NCBI GenBank assembly: GCA_902769805.1 | Contig: CACXQL010000005.1 | Coordinates: forward strand, 62,001 to 126,000 | Reading direction: 5' to 3' | DNA length: 64,000 bases | DNA from: an uncultured Prevotellaceae bacterium | GTDB lineage: Bacteria > Bacteroidota > Bacteroidia > Bacteroidales > Bacteroidaceae | Part shown: piece after piece, positions 28,556 through 37,637 of the stretch | How positions within the stretch are numbered: the first letter of the stretch is position 1 | Layout of the letters: each line of letters begins with the position of its first letter | Translations under genes and position numbers: made by a program | The notes under the pieces: generated by a model | Databases searched by the model: none | Seen by the model: only the letters and a program-made list of their open reading frames with translations | Told to the model about the DNA's origin: nothing

Positions 28556-29857
28556 TTATTGTCTCAAGTGCATCTGTTTCAGCATCCACTCCTCCCATTC
28601 GTCCCATTGTTCCTGAAACCAGAAATGCCAAGTAGCCTGATAAGGTTTAATGGTCTTCGGACCCTTTACAGTATTATAGGTAGCCCACGCAGTGGTGGGA
28701 GGTACTACATCGTCATTATAACCAAAGGAGAACCAGCCTGTCTGTCTGTCAGAGATCAGACGTGCGAAGTTCACGCCGTCATAGTAGCGTGATGTCTCTA
28801 TTTGCTTCTCCTGTCCCTTGCCTTTGTTCCAATAGAAGTAATGAGGCCATCCGCAGGCAATGCCCTGAAGGGATGCAGTATGGTCGCAAAGAGCTGCATG
28901 CACAGGTGCATAATAGGTGACACGCTTATCAAGGGCTGCTGTAGCCAGTGTCAGGAAACCTCCCTGACTCGAGCCGGACACTCCCATCTCCTGATGGTTC
29001 CAGGGAGTGTATTCCTCAATATAGTCAAGGGCACGGATACATCCCAGCACCACACGCTTATAGTACATCTTGTCCCGATCGTCCATATTGAACTCCCAGT
29101 AGCCCATCAGTGCCCCATTGAACACATCGTCATAGACGTGCTGCTCCATCGTGACAGGAATACCGTGAATACCTATCTCCAGCGTGACAGCTCCCTGAGA
29201 GGCTGTGTACACATCTCCCCCATAAGGGCGCACACCTGCTCCTGGTACTCTTAGCAGTGCAGGATACCTGCCCTCCTTAACTGGTACACAGAGAATGCCA
29301 TAGGTACGATAGTTGGCTTGCATATTCTGGAACGACACCTCGTAGACATTCACATCCTTGGTACAACGCTCAGGCAACAGGCGTTTCGTAGGATTCAGGT
29401 CCGTCTTGCGTGCCTCTGCTATCGCATTCTTCCAGAACGACTCAAAGTCGTCAGGCATCGCTGTCGTGGGTTTAATCTGTTCTGGTGAGAAGGCAGCGCC
29501 ACAAGCTCCCTTGTATTCCTTTCCGTCAATGACAGCCTTGACATCGACGCGATAGAAACCAGGTTTCGTCATCTTACCTTTCAGTGTCAGCGTACCGTCT
29601 TTCAGAACGACACCTTGTTTCTTGACATCCTGATACATCTCGGGACCAGCCTCGTAATCAACTACGACATTGTCAATGAGTGTGGCAGAGCGTGTCACAC
29701 TGACATTAAAGGTAGCCGTCTCGCCCACCTTATACGTCCAGTCCTGATGGTCAGGCACCACATTTATTTGTATCTCGCTACCTCGGATCTGTGCCAGCAA
29801 GGGCATTACACAGAACAATGCCAGCAACACGAAGATGATTCCTTTACGTCTTGTCAT
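28556..29857 (-). CDS. Secreted CE7 (AXE1-type) acetyl esterase
   Basis: A 433-residue exported enzyme starting MTRRKGIIFVLLALFC with a signal peptide ending near LLAQ. An N-terminal beta domain of about 100 residues (NVVPDHQDWTYKVGETATFNVSV) precedes the alpha/beta-hydrolase. The nucleophile motif GVSGSSQGGFL is near residue 296, with TLATAALDKRV after it and a C-terminal TWHFWF that probably contains the catalytic His. CE7 enzymes remove acetyl groups from sugars and xylan; in this locus acetylated glucomannan is the likely substrate. An upstream Met (29881) is less likely, being ahead of the signal peptide. Confidence 0.85.
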   Translation of the reverse strand: MTRRKGIIFVLLALFCVMPLLAQIRGSEIQINVVPDHQDWTYKVGETATFNVSVTRSATLIDNVVVDYEAGPEMYQDVKKQGVVLKDGTLTLKGKMTKPGFYRVDVKAVIDGKEYKGACGAAFSPEQIKPTTAMPDDFESFWKNAIAEARKTDLNPTKRLLPERCTKDVNVYEVSFQNMQANYRTYGILCVPVKEGRYPALLRVPGAGVRPYGGDVYTASQGAVTLEIGIHGIPVTMEQHVYDDVFNGALMGYWEFNMDDRDKMYYKRVVLGCIRALDYIEEYTPWNHQEMGVSGSSQGGFLTLATAALDKRVTYYAPVHAALCDHTASLQGIACGWPHYFYWNKGKGQEKQIETSRYYDGVNFARLISDRQTGWFSFGYNDDVVPPTTAWATYNTVKGPKTIKPYQATWHFWFQEQWDEWEEWMLKQMHLRQ

Positions 29858-29891
29858 ATCGTATGTCTTAGTCAGTATCAATATCCGAGTG

Positions 29892-29899
29892 CAAAGATA
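29892..29899 (-). promoter_or_regulatory. Candidate -7 box for the esterase-GH26-GH130-symporter-epimerase unit
   Basis: CAAAGATA reads TATCTTTG on the minus strand, 34 bases before the ATG at 29857. The -33 element is weak. The 79-base gap here suggests a second transcription start within the locus. Confidence 0.45.
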
Positions 29900-29960
29900 G
29901 TACTTTTATTTCGAAAAATATAGTATTATATTGTCAATCTCGCGTACTTTGCAACAAATT

Positions 29961-31259
29961 TCACCATTTTACCTGCCGCATCCTCTCTACTTGACCACGG
30001 ATGACAGCCAACGTGGTGGTATCTGTGGCAAAGACGGAGTTCAGTCCTTGTGCCTCCTGGGCAGGATCGTTAGTATAGTCATCGCCAACCTGCCACTGTT
30101 CGTGCTGAGGTTTGGCAAAGCCGCCCCAGCCCCAGAAGTTGCAGCCTGCGAACTTTCCTCCCTGCTCCGCATTGTCTGCCACCAGGGAGAACACATACTT
30201 ATAATAGCCGTCGCGCCCCTGGGTAGGAGTGTCTAACGTGAATTTAAAGCCATCACGCGGATAGCCGAACTCCTCCATGACGAGGGGTTTGTTCAGGCTG
30301 TCACATACTGCAAGATGCTGGTCAATATATGTTTTGGTATTCTCGCAGGCACGAGGCAGATGCTCGATGAGCGAGTCAGGCTTCGCCCATCCCCAGTTAT
30401 AGGGCCACAGATGCACATTACAATAGTCGATATTCTTATCCGCACAGATACGAGTCCAAGAGCTTAAGTCGTTCTCACATCCCCAAGAGCCTTCACTGCC
30501 TACAGATATCAGATGGTTCTTGTCGAGTGAGCGGATCAGTGCCGAAGCCTCGGCGAGCCATTTCTCGAAGGCTGGCAATGCCTCCTTAGAGAAGGCACGT
30601 GGCTCATTACCTATCTGCCACGACATGATGGCAGGATCGTCTGTATATTTCTTGCCAGTATAGCGATTAGTGCGACTGATGATGAAGCGCACATAATCAT
30701 AGAACAGCTGATGCGCCTTCTCATTAGTGGCATATTTTGACATCGCCTCCATAAAGGCAGGATAACCTACGTCGTCAGGACGAGGCTGCTTACCAGCGCC
30801 TGCCTGCTCCAAGTAGAAGCCATAGCCCCCACTCCATTCCCATGAGTTATTCAGATAGAGTACAGCGACCATATCGCGCTTGCCCATCTCCATCAACAGA
30901 TAGTCCAAGCCTGCCAGGATCGTATCATTATATACGCCTGGAGCTATCTGCAAGGTAGGTTCGACCTTTGTCTTCACGCCACGCTCTCCATCGGAGCCGA
31001 CAAGGATACGCAGGTTGTCGATACCCATGCGCTTCATCTCATCCAGCTCACGTCCCAAGCGTGCCCTGTCACCTCCTTGTCCTTCAGAGCCAAGGATAGC
31101 CCCATACCAAAAATTGGTGCCTACATAATAATAAGGTACGCCCGCGCGTATGAAATGACCATTCTCTACACGGATAAAGTCTTGTGTCTCGTCTTGTTTT
31201 TGTTGGCAGGCAATCATCGTAGATGCCGTCAGCAACAGTAGTAATAGCTTTCTCATCAT
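29961..31259 (-). CDS. GH5 beta-mannanase lipoprotein (GH5_7-like)
   Basis: A 432-residue lipoprotein (MMRKLLLLLL...MIAC, Cys18) of glycoside hydrolase family 5. The catalytic Glu residues are seen in SWQIGNEPRAF (acid/base, near 217) and LVMEEFGYPRDG (nucleophile, near 328). The segment FYYVGTNFWYG-like (YYYVGTNFWYGAILGS), LGRELDEMKRMGIDNLRILVG and NNSWEWSGGYGFYLEQAG are features of the endo-beta-mannanase subfamily GH5_7. It has its own promoter at 31285-31316. The start at 31259 is chosen over an upstream extension. Confidence 0.88.
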   Translation of the reverse strand: MMRKLLLLLLTASTMIACQQKQDETQDFIRVENGHFIRAGVPYYYVGTNFWYGAILGSEGQGGDRARLGRELDEMKRMGIDNLRILVGSDGERGVKTKVEPTLQIAPGVYNDTILAGLDYLLMEMGKRDMVAVLYLNNSWEWSGGYGFYLEQAGAGKQPRPDDVGYPAFMEAMSKYATNEKAHQLFYDYVRFIISRTNRYTGKKYTDDPAIMSWQIGNEPRAFSKEALPAFEKWLAEASALIRSLDKNHLISVGSEGSWGCENDLSSWTRICADKNIDYCNVHLWPYNWGWAKPDSLIEHLPRACENTKTYIDQHLAVCDSLNKPLVMEEFGYPRDGFKFTLDTPTQGRDGYYKYVFSLVADNAEQGGKFAGCNFWGWGGFAKPQHEQWQVGDDYTNDPAQEAQGLNSVFATDTTTLAVIRGQVERMRQVKW

Positions 31260-31284
31260 GTTATTGGTTTTAAGTAACAGAGGA

Positions 31285-31316
31285 CAAAGATACGACTTTC
31301 CATCGAGATATCCAAA
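31285..31316 (-). promoter_or_regulatory. Bacteroidetes promoter for the GH5 mannanase gene
   Basis: On the minus strand TTTG (31313-31316) and TATCTTTG (31285-31292) are 20 bases apart, 26 bases before the ATG at 31259. Confidence 0.65.
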
Positions 31317-31324
31317 CAAACATA

Positions 31325-31356
31325 AGAAAAAGTGGCTGCCAAACAGCAGCCACTCT
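31325..31356 (-). terminator. Terminator ending the SusC-led transcription unit
   Basis: The perfect 9-base inverted repeat AGTGGCTGC / GCAGCCACT (31331-31339 and 31346-31354) is followed on the minus strand by a T run. It lies just after the stop of the 350-residue secreted protein. Confidence 0.75.
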
Positions 31357-31384
31357 TCATATAGTCAATCTATTAGGATTCAAA

Positions 31385-32437
31385 TTACTTCTGGATGAAC
31401 TTCTTACCGTTCTCGATAACAAGTCCCTTGTAAGACTTGTCAACCTTCTGACCTGCGAGGTTATAGCGCACACCATTGTTGACAACCTTAACAGGAATCT
31501 TATTAATGCCAGTAGTAGGCTCATCAACAGCCAGATACATAGCAGTTACATTCATTGTCGTCTCCATTGCAGAAGCCGCCTTAGTAGCCCAATCCTCATT
31601 ATCGGGGTCTGAGAAGTTGAAATTCTGGAAAGCCATCTGCGAAATGTTATCCCAACCAGCAACCTCTACATAGAAAGTCTGTGGTGTCTCAGTCTTCAGA
31701 ATCATCATGTTCTCAGCAGGAGAAGCACCTTCTGCCTTAGTTCCCTGAATAACCAACTGAACATCACCATTTGAGGAGGCAACCTCAATCACCAGATATT
31801 TGAAATAGTCGGGATTCATAGTTCCAAACCACTTGGAATACCAACCAGCCTCACCAGCCTTGAATACGAAGTTACCACTGGCAGCATCATAACCACCGAA
31901 ACTGGTGAAATCAATCTCCTTCGTCGTGGGAGGAGCGGGTTTAACAGCCTCCCACTCGTCGGCAGTTGCAAAATAAACCTCATCAACTGTGAGAGTTCCT
32001 GTTGCATTTCCACCCTGAAGAGCCACAGAATTAATCTTTGACTTCAGAGAAGCATCAAGTGCAAGCCCCACGATACCACCTGTTGCAGACTTGTCTACGC
32101 TAATCTGACCCTGATTGTACTCAGGACCCCACTCACCAATTGTTCCTTTACAATTGTACTGAGCAATCAGGCTAACGTCGGCAGTAGAAGCAGAATACTT
32201 GATTACAAGATAATCAAAATCACTTGCATCGAAATAGGTAACGCCAGAGTCATCTGCTGTCTTGGCAGCCTCATCCTTGATCAAATCACCAGTACTCAGG
32301 CCTACACCCTTCCAATCCCATGCGCCAAAACTGATGGTAGTTCCTTCTGTGTAATGAGCAGAGAAGTCTAACACTTGTTTTGCGTTCACACTCGTGGCAG
32401 CAAGTGCCACAGCAATCAAAGTAAATAATTTCTTCAT
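31385..32437 (-). CDS. Secreted two-domain putative glycan-binding protein with Por-like C-terminal tail
   Basis: A 350-residue protein with a signal peptide (MKKLFTLIAVALAATSVNA). Two similar beta-rich domains follow: about 22-165 (QVLDFSAHY ... FDYLVIKYSASTADVSLIAQY) and about 175-300 (KEIDFTSFGGY ... FKYLVIEVASSNGDVQLVIQG). This pattern suggests carbohydrate-binding jelly-rolls. The end, VRYNLAGQKVDKSYKGLVIENGKKFIQK-like in pattern (YNLAGQKV, then GLVIENGKK), is the short C-terminal module common on exported Prevotella proteins and likely a sorting signal. As last gene of the SusC-led unit it may act as an extra surface mannan binder. No catalytic motif is seen. Confidence 0.65.
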   Translation of the reverse strand: MKKLFTLIAVALAATSVNAKQVLDFSAHYTEGTTISFGAWDWKGVGLSTGDLIKDEAAKTADDSGVTYFDASDFDYLVIKYSASTADVSLIAQYNCKGTIGEWGPEYNQGQISVDKSATGGIVGLALDASLKSKINSVALQGGNATGTLTVDEVYFATADEWEAVKPAPPTTKEIDFTSFGGYDAASGNFVFKAGEAGWYSKWFGTMNPDYFKYLVIEVASSNGDVQLVIQGTKAEGASPAENMMILKTETPQTFYVEVAGWDNISQMAFQNFNFSDPDNEDWATKAASAMETTMNVTAMYLAVDEPTTGINKIPVKVVNNGVRYNLAGQKVDKSYKGLVIENGKKFIQK

Positions 32438-32501
32438 AATTGTAATTTGTTAGTTTGGTTAAACACTATTGTTTATTTAAAAGTTACACTCTATTCATTT
32501 A

Positions 32502-32584
32502 TTCCATGCCTTGGAACACTTTGTTCCACCTTATGGAACACTTTGTTCCAAGGCATGGAACGGAACGTTCCACCCTATGGAACA
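32502..32584. repeat. Cluster of GGAAC/GTTCC inverted repeats in the mannan locus
   Basis: Within 83 bases there are five GGAAC and three GTTCC units. A 17-base perfect inverted repeat (TTCCATGCCTTGGAACA, 32502-32518, with its complement at 32544-32560) encloses a smaller palindrome (GTTCCA-N-TGGAAC, 32523-32540). That smaller unit is repeated with one change at 32567-32584, and GGAACGTTCC (32562-32571) links them. The cluster fills most of the gap between the GH5/BACON gene and the next secreted protein. It could fold strongly in the mRNA, limiting or protecting the transcript, or bind a protein. Confidence 0.7.
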
Positions 32585-32600
32585 AAGTGAAAGGTACGTC

Positions 32601-34124
32601 CTATTTCAACAATGCATTGACGATATCCTCCTCATACCACGTCAGCGTCTTGCGATTGAAGAGTCCCATCCACCAGAGTCCAGTGGTCTTGAACTCCTTG
32701 AACTTCTGATTCAGGTAGCTGGCATACTTCACGCGCTCAGCCATACTCTTCTCCTCGTCGATGGCACCAAACTCACCGAAGATGAAAGGAACGCCCATAT
32801 TGGTGGCACGCTTGCTAACGCGAGAGAACACACCATCGATAACAGCCTTGCAGTCATCGTCAAAAATCTTGATGTTGTAGTCGTATTCAGAACCATCATC
32901 ATTTTTACCTGCATTATTGTTGCAGAAGTTATACGGATCATAGGAGTGAATAGACAGGTAGAGATGGTTGCTGACCTTATCTTGTGGAAGCTGGAGTGCT
33001 TCTAAGGCAGTATCACTGGTACCCGTTGCTGCATAAGTTGTCACTGCGAGGTTGCGATAGAGGTTATTACCGCCAGTAGCGCGAACCACATTCACAAAAT
33101 CCTGCTGGAGTTTGTTGATAGCCTCATAGGCTCCATCCGTAACAGCAGAAGGTGCCGACCATGAGTATGACTTATTCAGGATCTCGTTAAACGACTCGAA
33201 GATGAGTTTGCCGTCATAGTCTTTGAAACGAGTGGCAATCTGAGTCCACAGTTTCTGATAGCGGACAGTGAGAGCAGGATAGTCGTCCATGTCAGCATAG
33301 AGCCATGCACCTCCATCCGTACGTCCGTTGGCAGCTCCATTATCGTGCTGGACATTGAGGACACAGTAGCAATTGGCTTTCAGCACATAGTTGACAACCT
33401 CTTCTACGCGAGCCATCCACTCCTCACTGACATTATCGTTAGCATCCATGTGAGGATACCATGTAACAGGAACGCGGATGATATTGATGCCTTTCTCCGC
33501 AATGCCGTCGATAATCTCCTGGGTTGTCAGAGGCTGTCCCCAAGAAGTCTCCCAGTCAGCAATCGTCTTCGTGGAAGGATCCCACCAGTCGCCCCATGGG
33601 TTGGCATCGAGGGTATTACCGAGGTTATAGCCCAGTTTCAGGTTTGCCACCATATCCCATGCACTCTCGATGGGGTCAGTAGAAGAGCCTCTGCCAGCCT
33701 GATTGATGGTCAGCACAGCAGTCAGTCCACCCGTTGTAAAAGTGATAGCAGAGGAGCGAGCCTCGCCTTCGTTATAATCAACCGTCAGCTTCACGTATGC
33801 CTTGGTATTGGTGACGGTAGTGTCACTAACAGCCCATCCATAACCCTCATGCGGAGTGATATGCACCCAGGAGGTATCATCGGCAGGCACAGAAGCCTTC
33901 CATCCACCATCTGAATTAACAGAAATCATATAAGATGTCAACTCACCCATCGACAGGTTAAGCTCCTGTACAATAGCACCATCATGGCTCAATGTGAGCA
34001 CAGTACCATCAGCAGTGAAGTCGTTCTTGCTCATGCTGCCGCCGCTATCGCTGTCGCTGCAGCTCTGGAAGCCCAGAACTGCTGCGGCGAGCAACATCAT
34101 ACTCATTATTTTCTTTAGTTTCAT
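32601..34124 (-). CDS. GH5 endoglucanase-type lipoprotein with BACON domain (GH5_4-like)
   Basis: A 507-residue lipoprotein (FQSC, Cys22). Residues about 55-140 form a BACON beta domain (WKASVPADDTSWVHITPHEG ... SSAITFTTGGLTAVLTINQAG), which extends the enzyme from the surface. The GH5 barrel spans about 155-500. GYNLGNTLDAN, NIIRVPVTWYPH, FESFNEI (acid/base Glu near 313) and FGEFGA (nucleophile near 450) match the GH5_4-like endoglucanase/glucomannanase/xyloglucanase group. In this locus it likely makes the first cuts in glucomannan. It follows the TIG-domain protein by 24 bases. Confidence 0.87.
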   Translation of the reverse strand: MKLKKIMSMMLLAAAVLGFQSCSDSDSGGSMSKNDFTADGTVLTLSHDGAIVQELNLSMGELTSYMISVNSDGGWKASVPADDTSWVHITPHEGYGWAVSDTTVTNTKAYVKLTVDYNEGEARSSAITFTTGGLTAVLTINQAGRGSSTDPIESAWDMVANLKLGYNLGNTLDANPWGDWWDPSTKTIADWETSWGQPLTTQEIIDGIAEKGINIIRVPVTWYPHMDANDNVSEEWMARVEEVVNYVLKANCYCVLNVQHDNGAANGRTDGGAWLYADMDDYPALTVRYQKLWTQIATRFKDYDGKLIFESFNEILNKSYSWSAPSAVTDGAYEAINKLQQDFVNVVRATGGNNLYRNLAVTTYAATGTSDTALEALQLPQDKVSNHLYLSIHSYDPYNFCNNNAGKNDDGSEYDYNIKIFDDDCKAVIDGVFSRVSKRATNMGVPFIFGEFGAIDEEKSMAERVKYASYLNQKFKEFKTTGLWWMGLFNRKTLTWYEEDIVNALLK

Positions 34125-34148
34125 AGCTATTCTATTTTATGGCATTTG

Positions 34149-35798
34149 TTACTTTTTGACATGAATCAGTCGGATATTGTCGATATAGACATCCACCTTA
34201 CCAGACTTTGAACCCTGCGTATAGCTCATGATTCGAACCATACCCAATCCTTTCTCATAAACATCCTTATATGTTAATCCCTTATAAGCACTCATGTTTC
34301 CTAACTTAGTTGCATGACGATACCACATACCCTGATGAGCTACTCCATCGACATCCTGCAAGATAGGACCGTCAGGATTCGAGAAGGTTCCTGCATTATA
34401 GTCTACCCAACTAAAGTTTTCATACAAAACATCAGGACTTCCACTTGCTGCACTAGGATCTTTATTGGTATACCATAGCTCATAACGCAGGTAGCCCTGG
34501 AAACCCTCACCGCCATTATTATAGTCAGAGTTATTATCATAGACCTCAAATGCGAAATACAAATCATCAACAGAAGCATCTGCAGGGATGATATCATAAG
34601 AAGGAAGTGTATATGTAGTTCCATTCCAGTCTGGCATAAACCAAATCATCTGACCCCACCATTGTCCACAACTGTTGAGATGGGCTACATTATCTGTTCC
34701 ACCAAATGCTGAAGGACCATATAAAGCTTTGGGGTCCCAGCCGGGATCAGCCATTCCACTGTCGAAGTCATTCAGCAGGGCAGCATACTGGAAGAAGTTC
34801 TCCACCTTGGCAGTACCGCCAGGAGTAGTAATAGCCAGCGTTGTGCCGCTACCCTTTGACGGAACCTTAGTGATGGCAATGGTAATCTCATCCTCCGTCT
34901 CTGCAACGGTAAACTCATCACTCTTCAGCGTCACGTCACCATAGGTAACAGACTCTACCTGTACGAACTCACGACCCTTAATTACCAGAGTCTCACCAAT
35001 AACAGGCATGTCAGAAGATATCCCTGTGACCTCGGGAACACCAGGCACTTTATAATATGGAATATAGGTGATACCAGAAGCACATTCCAGCACAATGGTA
35101 CCTTCCGTATAAGGCACGTCAGGCATATTGAACTTCAACTGCGAAGTAGTAATATATGTGTTGTTGGGACCAAGATGATGATCTTTTACAACAGTATTCA
35201 GACCTGTGATATCCACATGCTTTCCACCAATGGTCTCCCACTCTGTAGTATCAAGGGCAGCCGCTGTTATGTCAGTGAAATAGGCTTTCTCCACATCTAC
35301 CAAGTTCAAGCCGAAGAGATTGATCTCATCTCCCTTCTCACGAGGATATGTTGCCTGCAGACGCTGCAACTGCGGACCAGGTGCTGTCACCTTGAAGTGG
35401 AAGACAGCAGTACCGCCACCTGTCTCTACGCGAATCTCATCAGGAACATCATCGAAGGCAGAAAGCTTAAAGCCTTTCTCTTCTGTAGGAATTGTCACAA
35501 TCAGGCTGTGATCTGTGTTCATTGTGGTGTTGAACGTCAGTTCCTGATTATTGATGAACACGTGCAAGGCACCGCCAAGGTTGTTACCCATGATGGCGAG
35601 CATCGTGCCAGGGCCTGCCTTGCTGTAATATTCGTCGTAGCTATAGTTAATAGAGTCTGAAGTCAGTATCTTCACACCCGTAATCTCTGGCTGCCCGCCA
35701 CTCGAACTGTCGCTGTCGCTACAAGCAGTGAAGCTGAGTGATATCATTCCCATCAGGAACAGTATCAAGAGACTCATGCTATTTATCTTGTTCTTCAT
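34149..35798 (-). CDS. IPT/TIG-domain surface glycan-binding lipoprotein
   Basis: A 549-residue lipoprotein (FTAC, Cys26, followed by SDSDSSSGG). Repeated TIG/IPT immunoglobulin-like modules are visible: PEITGVKILTSDS ... GTMLAIMGNNLGGALHVFINNQ, then QLQRLQATYPREKGDEINLFGLNL, then PEVTGISSDMPVIGETLVIKGREF. The C-terminal 200 residues (NDFDSGMADPGWDPKALYG ... VDVYIDNIRLIHVKK) look like a carbohydrate-binding beta-sandwich. This matches the SusE/SGBP position downstream of SusD. It probably holds mannan chains at the cell surface. Confidence 0.85.
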   Translation of the reverse strand: MKNKINSMSLLILFLMGMISLSFTACSDSDSSSGGQPEITGVKILTSDSINYSYDEYYSKAGPGTMLAIMGNNLGGALHVFINNQELTFNTTMNTDHSLIVTIPTEEKGFKLSAFDDVPDEIRVETGGGTAVFHFKVTAPGPQLQRLQATYPREKGDEINLFGLNLVDVEKAYFTDITAAALDTTEWETIGGKHVDITGLNTVVKDHHLGPNNTYITTSQLKFNMPDVPYTEGTIVLECASGITYIPYYKVPGVPEVTGISSDMPVIGETLVIKGREFVQVESVTYGDVTLKSDEFTVAETEDEITIAITKVPSKGSGTTLAITTPGGTAKVENFFQYAALLNDFDSGMADPGWDPKALYGPSAFGGTDNVAHLNSCGQWWGQMIWFMPDWNGTTYTLPSYDIIPADASVDDLYFAFEVYDNNSDYNNGGEGFQGYLRYELWYTNKDPSAASGSPDVLYENFSWVDYNAGTFSNPDGPILQDVDGVAHQGMWYRHATKLGNMSAYKGLTYKDVYEKGLGMVRIMSYTQGSKSGKVDVYIDNIRLIHVKK

Positions 35799-35838
35799 AA
35801 GAATACTTATTAATATAGTTTCTGTACATTATTATATA

Positions 35839-37620
35839 TTACTCACCAAAGTCATATGCCTGTGGAGCTTCCTTCAGATAGTGGTTCTGAATGACATCGC
35901 TCTCAGGATAAGGCATGAACACATTAGCAGAACTCAGCACGATGGGCTGATAGTCAGCACCCTTGGCGGCAAGCAGCTTGTCACGGAGCTCAACATATTC
36001 GTTGTAAGTCAGTTTTCTGACAATGGTATTGTCGTCAATACTTGTGCGCAGGCAGTCATTCCACAGGCAATAGCCCTCCTCGGTAGTGAGGTACCAGTTG
36101 TTGGTGCCAGGGAATACACCACGATAGCTGATGGTTCCATCCTCATTCTTCAAGACACATCCGTCACGCATCTCCCATGCACGATGTTGCTGGTTGTTGA
36201 AGAAGTCAAGCATGGTCTGTGGCTTCCAGCGATAATAGGTAGCCATATCCCACCAGTTAAAGTACTCCATACAGAACTCAATACGACGCTCACGAAGGAT
36301 ATCCATGAAGGTGATAGAGCTATAGGGGTCTACCTTTGCACGCAGACGGACAGCATTGAAGGCGGCAAGAGCCTCGCCATCTGAAGTGGACTCTGCATTA
36401 CCCAAGATAGCCTCAGCCTTCATCAGGTAAACATCGGCAAGACGCTGGATGTATGTGTTCAGTGGAGAAGCCATCTGAGCCAGTCCTGCAGGAGCAACGT
36501 CAGCCTTGGTGCCAAGAACACCCTTCTTCAACTGCATCCAGTTATGGGCGTAGGTATATCCGCCATCAGCTGCCTTGATATAGCTATAATACTCATTAGG
36601 AGTGAAGAAGGTGGCATCACGACGGATGGAATCCGCAGGATCCTCGTTATAGAGGTCAATCATGTCAACAGAAGCATGCAGAGAGCCACCCCATACATTC
36701 ACATCGGTTACCTCTGGGAATGCGAGGTCGGAATAAAGTGCATTCATAGCACCCCACTCCCCACTGTTCGGGTCTGCCCAACGCATGGCAAGGATTGTCT
36801 CAGAGTTGTCGTTATGCTGTGCCTTGAAGAGGTCCTCATAACTATCCATCAGACTATACTGACCACAGTTGATGACCTCATTACAGAGTGACACAACCTC
36901 CTTGAGGATTGTCGTATTACGATCATGATCACCCTTGGCGCTATCATCCCAACCACTCTGTGCCAACAGTGCCTTGGCAAGAGCAGCCTTGGCAGCATAC
37001 TTGGAAGGATGGAAGTCGGTGCCGGTCTCTGGCAGATACTCTGCCGCACGACGGAAGTCACGGACGATGAACTTCAGCACGTCTGCCTCCGTGTTCAATG
37101 GACGGATAGGATTGTCTACCATGTCCTGGTTGTTCTCAAAAAGGATATTGGCACCCCAACCGCGCAACAGATAGAAGTATGCCCATCCACGCATCAGATA
37201 ACACTCTCCGATAGCAGCGTTCTTGACAGACTCTGTAACGGCATCGGAGCAATACTGCTCAATATTATAAAGCGTTGCATTACTCATGGTCACCACATTA
37301 TAAAGAGCTGACCATGCAAGACCCATATCCTCTGTCAGTGCCGTTACCTGGAACCTGGCAAACTCAGCACTTACATAGGGGTTCCATGCATCGTTGGCAC
37401 GATAGGAGCCCATACCCACGATAGCTCGACGATTGAAGTCAAACCATGCACGGTTATAGAGCGGCTCCGTTCCTTTCCTGACGGCAGCATCACTGCTGTA
37501 GAAAGTCTCAGCGGTGTAATTGCCCGTCGGTTTCTTGTCAAGGAAATCCTTACCGCAACTGGTCAGCATGGTAGAACCACCGATCAGTGCACACATTATA
37601 TATATTATATTCTTTTTCAT
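35839..37620 (-). CDS. SusD/RagB-family outer-membrane glycan-binding lipoprotein
   Basis: A 593-residue lipoprotein (LTSC, Cys22). DFLDKKPTGNYTAETFY after the lipid site, AIGECYLMRGWAYFYLLRGWG, AAKAALAKALLAQSG with TPR-like helices, QRLADVYLMKAEAI and ILRERRIEFCMEYFNWWDM are standard SusD-family landmarks. It caps the SusC channel and binds oligosaccharide. It is separated by 17 bases from SusC and 40 bases from the TIG protein. Confidence 0.93.
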   Translation of the reverse strand: MKKNIIYIMCALIGGSTMLTSCGKDFLDKKPTGNYTAETFYSSDAAVRKGTEPLYNRAWFDFNRRAIVGMGSYRANDAWNPYVSAEFARFQVTALTEDMGLAWSALYNVVTMSNATLYNIEQYCSDAVTESVKNAAIGECYLMRGWAYFYLLRGWGANILFENNQDMVDNPIRPLNTEADVLKFIVRDFRRAAEYLPETGTDFHPSKYAAKAALAKALLAQSGWDDSAKGDHDRNTTILKEVVSLCNEVINCGQYSLMDSYEDLFKAQHNDNSETILAMRWADPNSGEWGAMNALYSDLAFPEVTDVNVWGGSLHASVDMIDLYNEDPADSIRRDATFFTPNEYYSYIKAADGGYTYAHNWMQLKKGVLGTKADVAPAGLAQMASPLNTYIQRLADVYLMKAEAILGNAESTSDGEALAAFNAVRLRAKVDPYSSITFMDILRERRIEFCMEYFNWWDMATYYRWKPQTMLDFFNNQQHRAWEMRDGCVLKNEDGTISYRGVFPGTNNWYLTTEEGYCLWNDCLRTSIDDNTIVRKLTYNEYVELRDKLLAAKGADYQPIVLSSANVFMPYPESDVIQNHYLKEAPQAYDFGE

Positions 37621-37637
37621 AGCGTTTTCATCAATAT

